From positions 1,728,357-1,792,356 of the forward strand of contig JAPFBE010000036.1 of NCBI GenBank assembly GCA_034336665.1: 64,000 nucleotides of DNA. Reading direction: 5' to 3'. The position numbers and the translations under genes were made by a program. Source of the stretch: Luscinia megarhynchos. Lineage: Eukaryota; Chordata; Aves; Passeriformes; Turdidae. Within the stretch, counting starts at the first letter, position 1; each line of letters begins with the position of its first letter. Shown piece by piece: positions 33,298 through 44,132 of this stretch. The notes under the pieces were generated by a model. The model worked only from the letters and a program-made list of their open reading frames with translations. It searched no databases and was not told the origin of the DNA.

Positions 33298-33936
33298 CAC
33301 TTGACAAAAAGGGAACCATTCACAGCCTTAACCGTGGCCACTTTAATGCTAGTTGAAGGAGCAGGAGTAGGCACCGGAGTAGCATCATTAGTGAAACAAA
33401 ACCAAGAATTCAATTCCCTAAGGGTAGCTGTAAATGCAGACTTAGCCCACATAAAGTGATCCATAACCGCTTTAGAGCAAGATGTTCGGTCACTATCAGA
33501 GGTAGTGGTACAAAACCGAAGGGGTCTAGATCTAATCTTTTTATAACAAGGGAAATTGTGTGTTGCCTTAAGAGAAGAGTGTTGCCTGTACGCGAATAAA
33601 ACAGACATTGTAAGGAATTCAATAGCCAAGCTAAGAGAGGGGTTAGAGCAAAGGAAAAAAGAAAGGGAAGCCCACCAAAGCTGGTATGAAACTTGGCTTA
33701 AGAATTCTCCTTGGCTCACTACCCTATTGTCGACCATAGCAAGACCAATCATTCTCCTAGTATTAGAATTAACTTTTAGACCCTGCATCTTTAATAAAAT
33801 CATAGAAATTGTAAAAAGACGACTAGAGACAGCACACCTGATGCTCATTCGAGCTAAGTATGAGCACAGACCTAGTGATCCAGAGGTAATTGAAACCCTT
33901 GCCCTAAGTCATAAAGAACTGAAACGTTTTAATTAA
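33298..33936 (+). pseudogene. env, transmembrane (TM) subunit, two in-frame stops
   Basis: A dibasic KR at about 33306-33311 precedes a fusion-peptide-like Ala/Gly/Val-rich segment (33318-33395). A heptad region follows, then the NRRGLDL block of class I TM proteins and a CX6CC motif at 33559-33585. A hydrophobic anchor lies at about 33711-33780, followed by a long charged tail to 33936. TGA at 33457-33459 and TAA at 33544-33546 break the frame. After the second stop the last 126 codons are open. The CX6CC pairs with the CXXC of SU, confirming gamma-type env. Confidence 0.88.
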
Positions 33937-33945
33937 AAAAATGGT

Positions 33946-33964
33946 AAAAGAGAAAAGGACGGAT
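33946..33964 (+). other. Polypurine tract of the ERV1 provirus
   Basis: AAAAGAGAAAAGGACGGA directly precedes the 3' LTR and starts downstream of the env stop, the normal plus-strand primer position. Confidence 0.75.
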
Positions 33965-34438
33965 TGTGATACATTGTAAACACTTTGTTCATTAAACTCC
34001 TAGTAAGGAATAATGAATTTTAGCCGGAGGTGAGACGGGTATGGACTTTGACCACATAGTTTCAATCACGAGCACGGTGTACATAATTTATGCTAAAACT
34101 AGTGGCTGGATTGTTTAACCAGTTTTTAAGGATTTTCCCCTAAAGATAGGAGGAATAAACAAGAGAAGCACCCGGCGCCTCTTCCCTGCTGTGACCACCA
34201 GAAGATAAGATTACGACCCACCCAGCAACGGGCCTCGTGGATGCAGAGTACTCCAAGGAAGAACACGTCAGCTGAATTGAAACTGTATAAAAAGACCATG
34301 GGGGAAGAGGGAAATTGCGCGCCGTTTGTGGAGCAGTGACTCCCGGCCGTCCAGCGCTGTTTTGCTTACTGTCGCTTGCTAATAAACTCTAATTGATTAA
34401 GACTGACTTAATTCGGTTTTCATTCTTAGTCTATAACA
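33965..34438 (+). repeat. 3' LTR of the ERV1 provirus
   Basis: 474 bp, the same length as the 5' LTR; starts TGTGATACATTG and ends TCTATAACA. Followed by AGTGG, the target duplication. No indel separates the two LTRs. Confidence 0.95.
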
Positions 34439-34443
34439 AGTGG

Positions 34444-35232
34444 CAATCTTTGAACACTAATCTGTCACCATTTTCTATTATCAGTGTCTCTGTTAATAGT
34501 ATGTTATTCCATGAACTATTTAGAGTGAGTCCTTCTCAAGGGCACTAGAAGTAGCTGGCAGCAGATAACATACTTGAACAAAACCGATAATATATTGGCT
34601 ATGAGTAGGGAGATTGAGAAGGGGGTCTCTCCTTGCAAACTGAAATAAAGGAATTTACTCCAATTTGCTGTTGATGCATGTTCCCCGATACAGTGGACTG
34701 TTTAGTGGAGTCCCCATAACAGGACACTGACAGACTGGTCAGATGCAAGGGTCTTCTCTTTCTTGGGGCATTGACAGACTGATCAAACATAAAGGGTTCA
34801 AGGAAAACCCCCTTTCATGTGACAGTATTCTTTCCTTTATTTTTTACTAGAACGTGGTCAATTTAGTATGAACAAAATATTTTCTTCGAATGTGATATTC
34901 CCAATGAAACTCAAAACCCTTTTTTCCCCTGCAAGTTTTGGAGACAGGAGAGACAATTTGACAAAAAGCATAGAAATCCCAGTTATTTTCCTTTTAATTT
35001 GACTATAATGTTAATTTGTTAATTTGACCAGACAATGAACCAAATATAAAATCATATAAAGGTTATTATCAAAGTAAAAAAACCCTGCATACTTTCATAT
35101 ACTTAAAAATTGCAACTAAAGAGTAGCTAAGAGGAATTAGGTCCCTGATTATCTTTGATTATCTGAGCCCAAATAATTTGCTTCAGACCACACACACAAT
35201 CTGTAACAGAGCAGGGAACTTAGCATAGGTAT
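34444..35232. other. AT-rich sequence, possibly the tail of an old LTR at its start
   Basis: 34444-34573 may be the remainder of the element split by the provirus. The rest is AT-rich intron with no recognisable repeat. Confidence 0.4.
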
Positions 35233-36815
35233 TGTGCTGGTTTTGCACACTTGACATTTGGTGAGGAGGGAAGAAGCCACCCACGGAAATGATTTTTCGA
35301 GAGGAGCTACTAAGAGATTCCTCCGTGTCTGACAAAAACCAATCAGTGATTAATATTGAGAACTGACAACCAGTTAAACCACTGAGAAAGCTGAACACGC
35401 CTCTATGAACACACATGTTAAAAACTAACAAGCCCGGGAAAAAACCGTCTTGCTTTCCGGCCTTTGGAGAGAGTTCTTCCCCCTCCCGGCCCGGTGGCCG
35501 GGCGGGGGAGGGAGGCCACGGGGCCCCGGCCGAGGCTGGGCCGGGGCGCGGCTGCTAACATCTTGCTGACATTAAGCCCTGCCCCGCCACCGGCCTGGGC
35601 CAAGCCGGGGTCCACCGGGCCCCGGGAGCAGCTACGGGCCAGGCCGGGCCAGTCCCCCTCCGCCGCGGCCCGGCGGGGGCCGGGCTGGGCCACAGCGGCT
35701 GCCCGGAAGGGGGAGGGGAAGGCATCGACCCGCGGATGCTGCCTCTGAGTTCTAGCCTGGCTGCTAAGATCTTAGCTTCCCCCCTAGCGCGGCCACCAAA
35801 GAATTCTCCACCATAACCAGCTCCAGCTGCCACTCGGCGGAGATCACATGACTATCTGCAGGCCTCGGGTAAGGTATTAACTCTTTTAATGCACAGATGA
35901 GACTTGCAGACCTTCAATCCTCTCTCGAGCTTGAGAAAAGGACAGCGTGAAGACACGTAAAAAACCAACATGAAGACACCAAGGTCAGTAAATAGAAGTC
36001 AGGTCCCAGATGGGAGGGACTGAGGAGATGCCTCAGTCTTGGGCTGAAATCCTCTTGTAAGGCTATGGAGAAGATATAATTGATATATCAGACTCTTTTT
36101 CCCCTGTAACTCGTTGAAAAGCATGGGGGGAGGGAGCATTCAAATTGTAGACATGAGTAAAAGCATCCATGCTAAACAAGATGTTGAAGTAGCTGTAATC
36201 CCATGAGAAGCTTGAACAGAGAGAAGAGTGATGAAGACCCCTTGCCCCAGCGAAGAAGATCTCTGTTCCCAGAAATTATCTCAGAGATAGATGAAGAGAA
36301 CCTTTGCTTCTGAACAGCTCATCCTTAAAAGTGTACCCCATTAGACAAAGATGGAGCCCTCGAAAACAGTTTGTGGGCAAAGCTGTAAATCGAGGGGAGA
36401 GACTTTTACACTTATACAATGATCAGATTTTCATTCTCCCAGACAGCTGATTCGCTGTGACTTTGAAGCCACAAGAGAACTGTTTCTTGTGGAGAAGTCT
36501 CCATGGCATGTCAAGAGAGGCTCCTCTCCCTAAGTGAACTGGAGAAACACTATTTTAGAGATGGTAAACTGGCTGAATTGTCTCTGTACATTGTCAGTGG
36601 GAAAGAAAAGAGGGTGTGGGAGGGAGGAGAGGTGTTCTGAAGGTTTTATTCTGATTCTTATTATTCTTTTAGTCCTGTCAATAAAGTTTTTTTATACCCT
36701 TCAAAGTTTGAGCCTGCTTTGCCTTCCTCCTAATCCTATCTCACAGCAAGAAAATGAGTAGATAATTCATTCTATTGGGTGCATGGGCATTTTGGCCAGC
36801 ACTAAACCCACCACA
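35233..36815 (+). mobile_element. Solo LTR, family A, long CpG-rich copy with near-perfect target duplication
   Basis: About 1583 bp from TGTGCTGGTTTTGCAC to AACCCACCACA, flanked by GGTAT (35228-35232) and GGTCT (36816-36820), one mismatch in five. CATTAACCAATCAG-like and GACAAAAACCAATCAG elements lie near 35330. A block at about 35455-35745 is extremely rich in CG dinucleotides. AATAAAG poly(A) signal at about 36680. Start and end match the LTR at 1502-2805. Confidence 0.85.
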
Positions 36816-36820
36816 GGTCT

Positions 36821-37380
36821 CCAGATAAACACGTTCATTTCTGGACTTTCCTTACAGATTAAAAGTGAGAAACACTAGAGAGAACCATACAAAATACACT
36901 ACTGTACATCATGACAATTTCAAAAAAGGAAAAACAGAAAAAGAAAGGAAAAACAGGGGGAAAGAAGGTTAAAAAACAGTTTTGAAGGAAGAAACTTCAT
37001 TAAAAATTATTTTGTAACATTTTAGTCAAAACCAAAGAATTGCTATATTTGATAATAATCCCTCTATTTTATATAGAATTAACATTTTTCATACCCTCCT
37101 TCACCTATCCTTTTTCTGAAGATTTTGATCCTGTTCACCCTTTCTTCTTTTTCCACTTTCACCTAAGATATGTATTTATCAGAACTCAAATCTCTCATAT
37201 TTCCATCCTCTATTCAAAGTCAGTCCAATGGTCCTATCCCTCCCTGGTATCTGCTTCCATGTACCATGAGATTTCTTCTATACAAATTTTTTTTTTTCAA
37301 TAAATTTCTTCCCTGTTCAAGCTCCTGTTCATATTAACTAAGTACCAGTAAGGGAAGTGGAAGATATGTATCAGAAATAG
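36821..37380. other. AT-rich intron, no recognised feature
   Basis: Poly(A)-rich (36905-36970) and T-rich (37105-37160, 37280-37295) tracts. No gene or element recognised. Confidence 0.5.
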
Positions 37381-37655
37381 TGTGGCCAGCAGGACTAGGG
37401 CAGTGATCATCTCCCTATTCTTTGGCACTGGTGAGGCCATATTTGAGAAATACTGTGTTCAGTTTTGGGCCTCTCAATACAGGAAGGATATCGAGGTCTT
37501 AGAGTGTGTCCAGAGAAGTTCACCGAAGCTGGTGAAGTGTCTAGAGAGTAAGTCATATGAGGAGCAACTGAAGAAGCTGGGGTTGTTTATTCTGGAGAAG
37601 AGGAGGCTCAGGGGAGACCACATCATACTCTACAACTACCTGAAAGAATGCTAAT
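37381..37655 (+). repeat. CR1 LINE 3' UTR fragment (+)
   Basis: TACTGTGTTCAGTTTTGGGCC, AGTGTGTCCAGAGAAG, GGAGCAACTGAAGAAGCTGGGG and GAGGCTCAGGGGAGACC are standard CR1 3' region words. Truncated at both ends. Confidence 0.88.
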
Positions 37656-37810
37656 ATCTCAGCTGTTGTATTATTTTGTCAGTAATTTCTGACCGTTTTA
37701 TTATATTTCCCAACACTGCTTAATGTCACAATAAAACGGAAGATGTGATCCAAATTAAATAAGTATTTATCACATGGCTTCAAGTTTTGCATAGCTATTG
37801 TAAAGATATT

Positions 37811-37949
37811 GTTGTGTCTCTGCCAGTAATTAGGAATGAGATTGGCCCTTTTTGATTGTGGCTATCGAGGACCGTATTTCGGTCGCAAAATAAATATCGC
37901 TTATTTTGATCATATTTAATTCGGCTTGATCTCGTTTTTATCTATAACA
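37811..37949 (+). mobile_element. ERV1 LTR 3' fragment related to the provirus LTR
   Basis: TTAATTCGGCTTGATCTCG...TCTATAACA parallels the end of the LTR at 28470-28499 (TTAATTCGG...TCTATAACA), and AATAAATATCGC supplies the poly(A) signal. Contains a short hairpin GACCG-TATTT-CGGTC (about 37870-37884). 5' part absent or unrecognisable. Confidence 0.62.
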
Positions 37950-37957
37950 TACCCATG

Positions 37958-38130
37958 GACTGAGGTTAGACTGACAAACCTGTAGTTCTCCAGTTCCTCA
38001 TTCTCCTTGAAGATGAGTGTAACTTGCCTTTTTCTGTACTTTTAAGACCTATTCACACTTTAAATTATTTTGGTATTGAAATACAAACAGATCTCAGGAG
38101 CTCCTCATAAGCCTTGATCAAACCAGTTGG
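37958..38130 (-). repeat. CR1 ORF2 fragment (-), faint
   Basis: GGTTAGACTGACAAACCTGTAGTTCTCC and TCCTTGAAGATGAGTGTAAC are reverse-complement CR1 RT words (LTSIPGK/NVTPIFK region). Short and diverged. Confidence 0.5.
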
Positions 38131-38815
38131 GTAGTGAAGCATCCCTTGACCAGCAGCTCTTGCATGGTAAAGGTGGGAACAACACTGATCATACCAGGAA
38201 CATCAGTTGCCTGACCAAGATGGGGAACAAGGGTTAATCAGTTATCCCCTGACAGCCTTGGAAAACTATTTACCCGAATAAGTGAAATAGTGCCATTGTT
38301 ACAGTGTTATTTTTTTGAAAAAATATCCAGTAGTTACCAACTTAGATTATGGCCAGGATGGAAATTTACTGATGAGTAAAACAAATCATCTTGTGACCTT
38401 ATAAAGGCCCTTTGAGCTATCCTGGACTGCAGTGGGCTGTGCCAGCACCTCCCTGAGTGGGATGCCGCTCAGAACTCATGAACCTTCAAGTTTGCAATAC
38501 TTGAAAGACCATTGCTGATAATGAGGCTTAGGCTAACACCCCCCACCCCCACTCCTCGAGGTGCAACCCTTGCTCATTGAGAAAACAAAGGGATTTGGCA
38601 TATTTCACTGAACTCAAGGGAAATTTTTAACAAATACCTTTGTACATATAGATGCATACATCTGTCTGTGTGAGTGCATGTGAATTGATTATGGTATGAA
38701 TGTTGCTATCTCAAATCTATAATTAATTCATTGTTGTAATTGTAGTGAACTGTATTGAATCACTTCATAAATGTTAAATTCGTCCATGATTAAGTACTGC
38801 TAAACCCTTTTGCAC
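38131..38815 (+). other. LTR-like unassigned segment
   Basis: A TATA-like CCTTATAAAGGCCC at 38398 followed by a GC-richer leader suggests an old LTR, but neither edge nor a second copy was found. Otherwise plain AT-rich DNA. Confidence 0.3.
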
Positions 38816-38817
38816 TC

Positions 38818-39335
38818 TGTCCTGGTTTCAGCTGTGAGAGAGTTAACTTCTTCTCAGTAGCCATTACAGTGCTGTGTTTTGGATTCAGAATGAGAATGCT
38901 GTTGATAACACACTGATGTTTTGGTTTTTGCTAAGTTATGTTTATCCTAAGTCTAGGAGTTTTTCCTTGTCTCATGCTCTGCCAGTGAGGAGGTTTACAA
39001 AATAAACTGGGAGAGGGCACAGCCGAGACAGGTGACCTGAACTGATCAAAGGGATATTCCAAACCATATAATGTCATGCCCAGTATATAAACTGGGAGGA
39101 ATTACCCAGAAGGGCAGCCGATCCTGGTTCGAGAAGAGGGGTATGGCATTGGTCAGTGGGTGGTGAGCAATTGCATTGTGCATCACTAATTTGTTTCCTT
39201 TTTATTATCAATACTATTATTTGTGATTATTATTGTATTTTACTTTATTTTCAATTATTAAACTGTTCTTATCTCAACACACACGTTTTACTTCTGATTC
39301 TCCTTCCCCTTCCACTGGGTTGGGGGGGGATCAAG
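38818..39335 (+). mobile_element. Solo LTR, family B, 3' truncated
   Basis: Starts TGTCCTGGTTTCAGCTGTG and is collinear with 16726-17327 through TTCTTCTCAGTAGC, ACAGTGCTGTGTTTTGG, AGGGATATTCCAAACCAT and TGTTCTTATCTCAACAC. Ends early, after TCTCCTTCCCCTTCC. It contains GTATATAAACTGG (TATA-like, about 39083). Confidence 0.8.
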
Positions 39336-39664
39336 CATTCCTCTGCATGGTTTCTTAATTTCCACCTTTTATTTTGGTTTTATGTCATAAAATAAAGCTT
39401 TATGACATGCAAGGCATTATTTTAGATGAATTTCTATCACTAGCTCTCTGTCGAGGGCATATGAAACAATGAAATGGCCTCATTACATTTAACAAAATGT
39501 GGTTTAAAACGAAACAAGATTTACATGGCAAGATTTTGGTAGTTGGGGGAGGTGACACTCTGCTTCCTGATACCCTGCTTCTTGACCAATATCAGAAGCA
39601 TAGGCAGGATGCTGCACACATCTTTCATGTAAAGTATGATTCTTTCAAATCACACTACCATTGG

Positions 39665-40352
39665 TGTGTAGAAGCCCAGAAAATAAGGGGCTAATGTGTA
39701 TGTTTCAAACACAGATAGCCATGGAGCCAAACAAGGATTGTTGCATAAGAGCATGCTGTGTAAATGGGCAAAACAGAGCAGAATGTGGCTGGAAAACAGG
39801 CCATGCAGAGGTAGGGCAGCACTTTTCTAGGACAAACATCCTTGCTGTGGCTCCTGGAGATAAGTACAACACAGTCCAGAGCAAGGGCAGGAATGAGGTC
39901 AAGTAATGGGCAAGAACAGTAGAGGTGGGATGAAACCACCAAAGACCCCCAAAGCCCTCCAACCCATTTCCAGAAAGGTCCAGAAGAACAAACTGTGTAT
40001 GATGACTAATTTGCATAGAAAGCGAGGAAATCATCTCTGGTGTGGGGAAAACTTATCTATAAAAAGGTACTGCCACAAAGCCTGTGTGGCTTCCCCCCAG
40101 GACCCTGGACCCCCTGTCAGCCAGATCAATGCTGAACCCAGGACTGGTGATCTCCTTTCCTCTCCTGCCTGACCTCTTTATTTCTCTTTCTCTCCATCTT
40201 CCCTCTTTTATTTTTTATTTTTCTTGCTACTAGAAGATAGGGGACGAATTTATACCAATTTACATGCCAAGTTTATAATTTACTAATAAAACTTGGCAAG
40301 TTTTTTTCAGACCTTCTGACATTTGTCATTCCTTTTCAACCACGGGCATCTA
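39665..40352 (+). mobile_element. Probable solo LTR, unassigned family
   Basis: TATA box CTATAAAAAGG at about 40057, AATAAAAC poly(A) signal at about 40291, a CT-rich R/U5-like segment between them, and a TG/CA-type possible span (TGTGTAGAAGCC to GGGCATCTACA). No second copy in the window. 39336-39664 and 40353-40682 hold no recognised feature. Confidence 0.5.
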
Positions 40353-40682
40353 CATATCTTGGGTGCTCCCTTCTTCTTAGGAGTGGAACGCAACATGGTG
40401 GAGTCAATGGAAGGCACAAATTTTACACACACTCAAAAGGCAATTGCATGATTGGCAGTTGCTGTCAGATGACACAGCCATCAAGTGTACCTGGCAGTCC
40501 ACCAGAGTTATGATATCACTTATGATCCTGTTTGCTAATGGTGATTGTGCCATATGGGCACATCATTGCTCATCTTCCTTACTGCTTCAATAAAGTTTTT
40601 TTTTTTATAACATGTTATCAGACTCCATTAGTGTTCAGACCACAAGGGTTTGCACAGGTGGCTTTTGTTAAGAAAGATCAGG

Positions 40683-41140
40683 GGCTGCCCCTGTGCCTAA
40701 CAAAGGTGGTTCCAGCAAGATCCAAAACGAACTGGTAGCAGCTCTGTGATAGCATATTTAAGAAAGGGCAAAATCACTGCACAGCAGAGTGAGAAAAGGG
40801 GGAGTGGGGGAGAATGTGAGAAACAACCCCATAGACACCAAGGTCAGTAAAAGTAGAGGGGGAGAAGGTGCACCAGAGCAGAGATACCCCTGCAGCCCGT
40901 GGCAAGGATGACAGTGGAACAGGTGGATATGCCCCAAAGAATGCTGGAGCTTATGGAAAACCCATGCTGGGGCAGGCTTTTAACAGGAACTGTGGCCCAT
41001 AGAGAGGCACCCATGCAGAAGCATGTTTTATTTCTCTGTCTCATGCCATCTCCATACTACCTACCTGCCCACATATTTTCTACCTTTTTCACACCTTTAA
41101 CACAAAAGATTTTAAAGGGTAAAACATACACTGACAGACT
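40683..41140 (+). mobile_element. Family A LTR internal fragment
   Basis: GCTCTGTGATAGCATATTTAAGAAA, GACACCAAGGTCAGTAAAAG, AGAGATACCCCTGCAGCCCG and ACCCATGCTGGGGCAGGC match internal parts of family A copies at 19520-19560 and 8830-8990. Confidence 0.65.
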
Positions 41141-41835
41141 GGTATGACAGAGTAAATTTGTCGGTCAGTAACTTTTATACAAATCTTCACAAGAATTTCA
41201 CAAATATTTTTGAAAAAGGCTAGAGTTTGATTTAAAATAGTCCATTTTATCGCGTTTAGCAAATAAAATTTTTAAAAATCAATATAGGATTTTATATCAA
41301 CATTAATCTCAAAAAAAGTTAGAAAAATTGCCTCAGAATACTTGCTAGCTGAACCAAGAGAAGATAACAGAAAAAAATAAAAACAATGAAACACTGACCA
41401 TCTATATTTTGGAACATAAAAATTGTCTAAATGAGTTTAGCAAACTTCACATAGATACAAGAATCTCTATAGTAGGCAGTTATGGAATAACCTGTTCAGG
41501 GGAGATCTCTTTCTAACTCCATTAGTTTGACTTATACCCCGAAGTAAAAAAATTGTGATTCTTTCCAAAACATTTGTTTACTTGTTTAGCTGGTGACTTT
41601 TAAGAAATCCTACAATGAATTAATTTACAAGAGAAGTTGAAATTTACAAATCTCCTTAAGCATGCATTAAATTTCTTATGTAATTCTCCATTTATCGAAT
41701 CTTTATTTTCTGTTTTATCTCGTAGTATTATACAAGAAAAAAAAGAAATTAGAAAAAAAAATTCCCACCCCCCCACACCAAAACCTGACAGCCACTCTCA
41801 TTCTAAACAGCCTTATTAGTTTTGGTGCCAGAAGC
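41141..41835. other. AT-rich intron, no recognised feature
   Basis: Very AT-rich. A phrase TTGGTGCCAGAAGCGGGG at 41822-41839 looks like a retroviral primer site, but nothing around it supports that. Confidence 0.5.
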
Positions 41836-41945
41836 GGGGCACACACAGTTTTTTCCTACCCAGAGAAGAGGAAGAGGTGAGAACATGTGAGGAAACAACA
41901 TGGAGACACTAAGGTCAGTGGAGGAGACTTCCTATTTTGGAGGGA
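41836..41945 (+). mobile_element. Short family A LTR fragment
   Basis: GAGGTGAGAACATGTGAGGAAACAAC and GACACTAAGGTCAGTGGAGG repeat words of the LTR at 8725 and 20000-20045. Confidence 0.5.
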
Positions 41946-42257
41946 CAAAAAGTTCCTTAAATTCAAACTAGTTTATTATGAAAAGAAAACCATTATAACT
42001 GTTTGTACTCTTGCTTTATTATTACATCTGACATGTCGCTCTTAAAAATTCAATCTGCTATTGTTGCTAGGAGTCAGTTGCTGTGCAACCTAAAAGGTAT
42101 GTGGTGCTTTCAGGTTAAGAAGCACTAAAAAAATCTATAGCCCTCCTTATGCATTTCCGACAAATTTGCTTAAAGAGCTTAAAAGTCTTCTCAAATAGCC
42201 ACCACACACTGACAGATCTCTTTTATTAAAAGGTTACGTTAACAGATTTTACAATTG

Positions 42258-42560
42258 CGCTGGGTTTTGGCTGGGATGCAATTTAGTTTCTTCACAGCAG
42301 CTTGTATGGTTCTGTGTTTTGAATTTGTGATTTAAAGCAGTGTTGAGAACACATCCACATTTCAGCTACTGATGAAAAGTGCTTATGCAGCATCAAGGTC
42401 TTTTCTGTTTCTCTTACTGCCATGCCAGCAAGTAGACTGGGAATGCTCAAGGAGTTGGGATGGGAGACAGCTGGGACGGCTGATCCCAATTGATCAAAAT
42501 AATATTCTATACCATATGACATCACACTCATCAATAAAAGCTTCATATTGACTCCAAGTT
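42258..42560 (+). mobile_element. Old family B LTR fragment
   Basis: TGCGCTGGGTTTTGGCTGGGATGCAATTTAG..., TTCTGTGTTTTGAATTTG, TACTGCCATGCCAGCAAG and ATATTCTATACCATATGACATC are diverged versions of the family B words at 16760-16990. Confidence 0.62.
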
Positions 42561-43350
42561 GTTTTTTGTCAAACTCTGTTTTTCTGGTTTTATTCATTAT
42601 TTTTAATCTTGAAGATTCTGCAGGCCAAATTACATACCTAAAAATACCTCTACAGGATCAGTGTTTTCAATAAAATTTTTGCAAATCCACTGAAGAAGGG
42701 TGAATAAATGGCTAAGAAGTGAACAATGTGGCTTTTCTCCTACAAGTTGTTCAAAATTAGCATGATTGATGACATCTGTAGGAAATAGGAAATCTGGCCT
42801 ATGCCTTTTGCTCTTCAATTGTATCCACATTAAAACAGAGAATATAAGGTGTGGATGTTTACTGACTGGCCAGATGTTTATTGCCAAATGAAATATATAA
42901 AACCTGAGAACTGACTGCATTTTCTTCAATAGTAGCACAAATTTAGTCTTACTTTTCCCCAAATAATTATTCTGATGAAATCTGTGTTTTTGAAAACTCT
43001 ACCTCTTTCAAGTAAGATGGAGGGCACTATCACAGAAATTGTTTCTTTATGAAAACAAGAATAAAAGCATGTCTTGAAAGTTATCAAAAAGTCTGAGATA
43101 ACTAGTCTATACAATACCCAGTTTGTGCATTTCAAAACATTTAATACTACTTGGTCGAGGTTTTCTACAGGGACTTCAAAAAAGAATAACAAAATGAAGA
43201 CTCCTTTGAAAGCAAGAAGTTGGGGGGAAGGGGGGGAGGAAATGTCTTCCTAAGAGAGAATTAATGAATGAGAACTGCTTTTGTAACTGGTATTGTGTTT
43301 CTTCTCCGCAATTCATAAGCTTGCAGTGTTTGGTTTTTTTTCTAAAGCAA
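42561..43350. other. AT-rich intron, no recognised feature
   Basis: Contains several short open frames on the minus strand (up to 110 codons) with no domain I can recognise and no splice context. I treat it as intron. Confidence 0.5.
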
Positions 43351-44132
43351 ATCACAGAATCACAGAATTAACTAGGTTGGAAAATACCTCTGAGATCATC
43401 AAGTACAACCTATGACCTAACACCACCTTATCAACTAAACCATGGCACTGAGTGCCACATTCAGTTGTTTTTTAAACACCTCTAGGGACAGTGACTCCAC
43501 CACCTCTCTGGGCAGACAATTCCAGTGCCCAATCACTTTCAGTGAAGAAGTTTTTCCTAATGTCTAGCTTAAACTTCCTCTGGAACAGCTAGCTTAACAC
43601 TGTGTCCTCTTGTTCTGTCAGTGGTTGCCTGGGAGAAGAGATCGACTCCCACCTATGACCTCCTTTCAGGTAGTTGTAGAGAGTGATAGGGTCTCCCCTG
43701 AGCCTCCTTTTTTCCAAGCTAAACAACCCCAGCTCCCTCAGCCGCTCTTCATAGGGCTTGTGTTCCAGACCCTTCACCAGCCTTGTTGCCCTCCTCTAGA
43801 CGCACTCAAGCATCTCAACATCCTTCTTAAACTGAGGGGCTCAGAACTAGACACAGTACTCAAGGTGCAGCCTCACCAGTGCCAAGTACAGGGGAAGAAT
43901 GACTTCCCTGGTCCTGCTGGCCACACTGTTCCTGATACAAGCCAGGATGCCATTGGCCTTCTTGGCCACCTGGGCACACTGCTGGCTCATATTCAGCTGG
44001 CTGTTGACCAGCACCCCCAGATCCCTTTCTGCCTGGCCACTCTCCAGCCACTCTGTCCCCAGCCTTTAGCACTGCAGGGGGTTGTTGTGGCCAAAGTGCA
44101 AGACCTGGCACTTGGACTTGTTAAACCTCAAA
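43351..44132 (-). repeat. CR1 LINE 3' region (-)
   Basis: Begins with the reversed tail AATCACAGAATCACAGAATTAAC and runs through the full 3' UTR to the end of ORF2 (CTGGCACTTGGACTTGTTAAACC). A 194-codon + frame (43610-44194) is antisense to it and not a gene. A T-rich tract (44145-44182) follows. Confidence 0.9.

Larger units (their letters stand above)
28026..34438 (+). mobile_element. ERV1 (gammaretrovirus-like) provirus, 6.4 kb, internally rearranged
   Basis: Two LTRs of 474 bp, in direct orientation and about 97.5% identical, flank 5.5 kb of interior. The whole is bounded by a perfect 5-bp duplication AGTGG (28021-28025 and 34439-34443). Order read from motifs: primer site, gag matrix start, capsid end, GC-rich unknown block, second half of RT, nucleocapsid zinc knuckle, protease, first half of RT, integrase C-terminus, env SU with CWLC, env TM, purine tract. 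In a normal gammaretrovirus the second RT half follows the first. All genes have stops or shifts. Confidence 0.93.

Noticed and set aside
35464..35748. CpG-dense block considered as an independent CpG-island promoter
   Set aside because: It is internal to a solo LTR with a target duplication and has a counterpart in the LTR at 1502-2805.
41822..41839. Sequence resembling a retroviral primer site (TTGGTGCCAGAAGCGGGG)
   Set aside because: No LTR end directly before it and no gag after it; two or more mismatches to the tRNA-Leu-type site I compared it with.
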